The notes below the pieces were generated by a model that saw only the letters and a program-made list of their open reading frames with translations, searched no databases and was not told the DNA's origin. Positions 19,361-19,630 of a stretch of 19,630 nucleotides of DNA are shown one piece after another. The position numbers and the translations under genes were made by a program. The stretch's first letter is position 1; each line of letters opens with the position of its first letter. The DNA comes from Kiloniellales bacterium (GTDB taxonomy: Bacteria; Pseudomonadota; Alphaproteobacteria; Kiloniellales; JAKSDN01), in the NCBI GenBank assembly GCA_022360075.1, contig JAKSDN010001046.1, positions 1 through 19,630 of the forward strand. The letters are read 5' to 3'.

Positions 19361-19630
19361 TCAGCGCAGCTTCAGCGTCGACAGCCCGGCGAGCGCCAGG
19401 ATCGAGGCGATGATCCAGAAGCGGATGACGATGGTCGGCTCCGCCCAGCCCTTCTTCTCGAAGTGGTGGTGCAGCGGCGCCATGCGGAAGACGCGCTTGC
19501 CGGTGAGCTTGAAGGAGATGACCTGAACGATGACCGAGACGGTCTCCAGCACGAAGAGCCCGCCGATGATCGCCAGCACCAGCTCGTGCTTGGTGATGAC
19601 CGCGATGCCGCCGAGCGCGCCGCCGCAGGA
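19361..19630 (-). CDS. mraY: Phospho-MurNAc-pentapeptide transferase MraY, 3' part only
   Basis: The last 89 residues of MraY, the polytopic membrane enzyme that joins phospho-MurNAc-pentapeptide to undecaprenyl phosphate, giving lipid I; the rest lies past the right edge. The visible part reads [17 protein letters not shown], then a membrane helix ([18 protein letters not shown]). It continues with the diagnostic loop [14 protein letters not shown] (HHH motif) and a final helix ending STLKLR. This matches the C-terminus of the family. Its stop is 13 bp upstream of murD, consistent with one continuous mur-fts operon. Confidence 0.97.
   Translation of the reverse strand, partial: SCGGALGGIAVITKHELVLAIIGGLFVLETVSVIVQVISFKLTGKRVFRMAPLHHHFEKKGWAEPTIVIRFWIIASILALAGLSTLKLR

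Overview
The window is a high-GC stretch of a Gram-negative chromosome. It is most likely from an alphaproteobacterium of the Rhodospirillales kind. The reasons are the gene order ftsQ-ftsA-ftsZ-lpxC-bamD-recN-ligA, a long FtsZ with a large Ala/Pro/Glu-rich linker, a FtsZ C-terminal peptide of the DIPAFLRRQ type, and the pervasive GC codon bias. The taxon is inferred from family knowledge, not from a search. Apart from one truncated gene at the left edge, every gene is on the minus strand, so transcription runs from position 19630 towards position 1.

Region 19630 to 8127 holds the downstream half of a division and cell-wall (dcw) cluster, in transcription order mraY (3' part only), murD, ftsW, murG, murC, murB, ddl, ftsQ, ftsA, ftsZ. 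Six of the junctions from murD to ftsQ overlap: 4-bp ATGA or GTGA overlaps at murD/ftsW, ftsW/murG, murG/murC, murC/murB and murB/ddl, and 13 bp at ddl/ftsQ. These genes make the peptidoglycan precursor (UDP-MurNAc-peptide, then lipid II), polymerise it (FtsW), and build the Z-ring and its membrane anchor (FtsZ, FtsA, FtsQ). The upstream members (mraZ, mraW, ftsL, ftsI, murE, murF) would be expected beyond the right edge.

Region 8126 to 6672: after a 292-bp AT-richer gap comes lpxC, the committed step of lipid A synthesis. It is followed by a strong hairpin terminator. A near-consensus sigma-70 promoter follows immediately and drives the next transcription unit.

Region 6671 to 2034: bamD (outer-membrane protein assembly lipoprotein), recN (recombinational repair) and ligA (NAD-dependent DNA ligase), tightly packed and probably one operon. 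Region 2033 to 1783 is an intergenic gap with an elaborate 99-bp palindromic element. Region 1782 to 449 holds a PLP-dependent threonine/serine dehydratase and a small unrecognised gene. The latter converges with the 3' end of an aminopeptidase P gene entering from the left edge.

No RNA genes, CRISPR arrays, insertion sequences or prophage genes are visible. This is an ordinary housekeeping region and I do not see a new biological system. The points most worth a second look are the palindromic element at 1906-2004, the very long FtsZ linker, the terminator/promoter junction between lpxC and bamD, and the unrecognised 85-residue protein.
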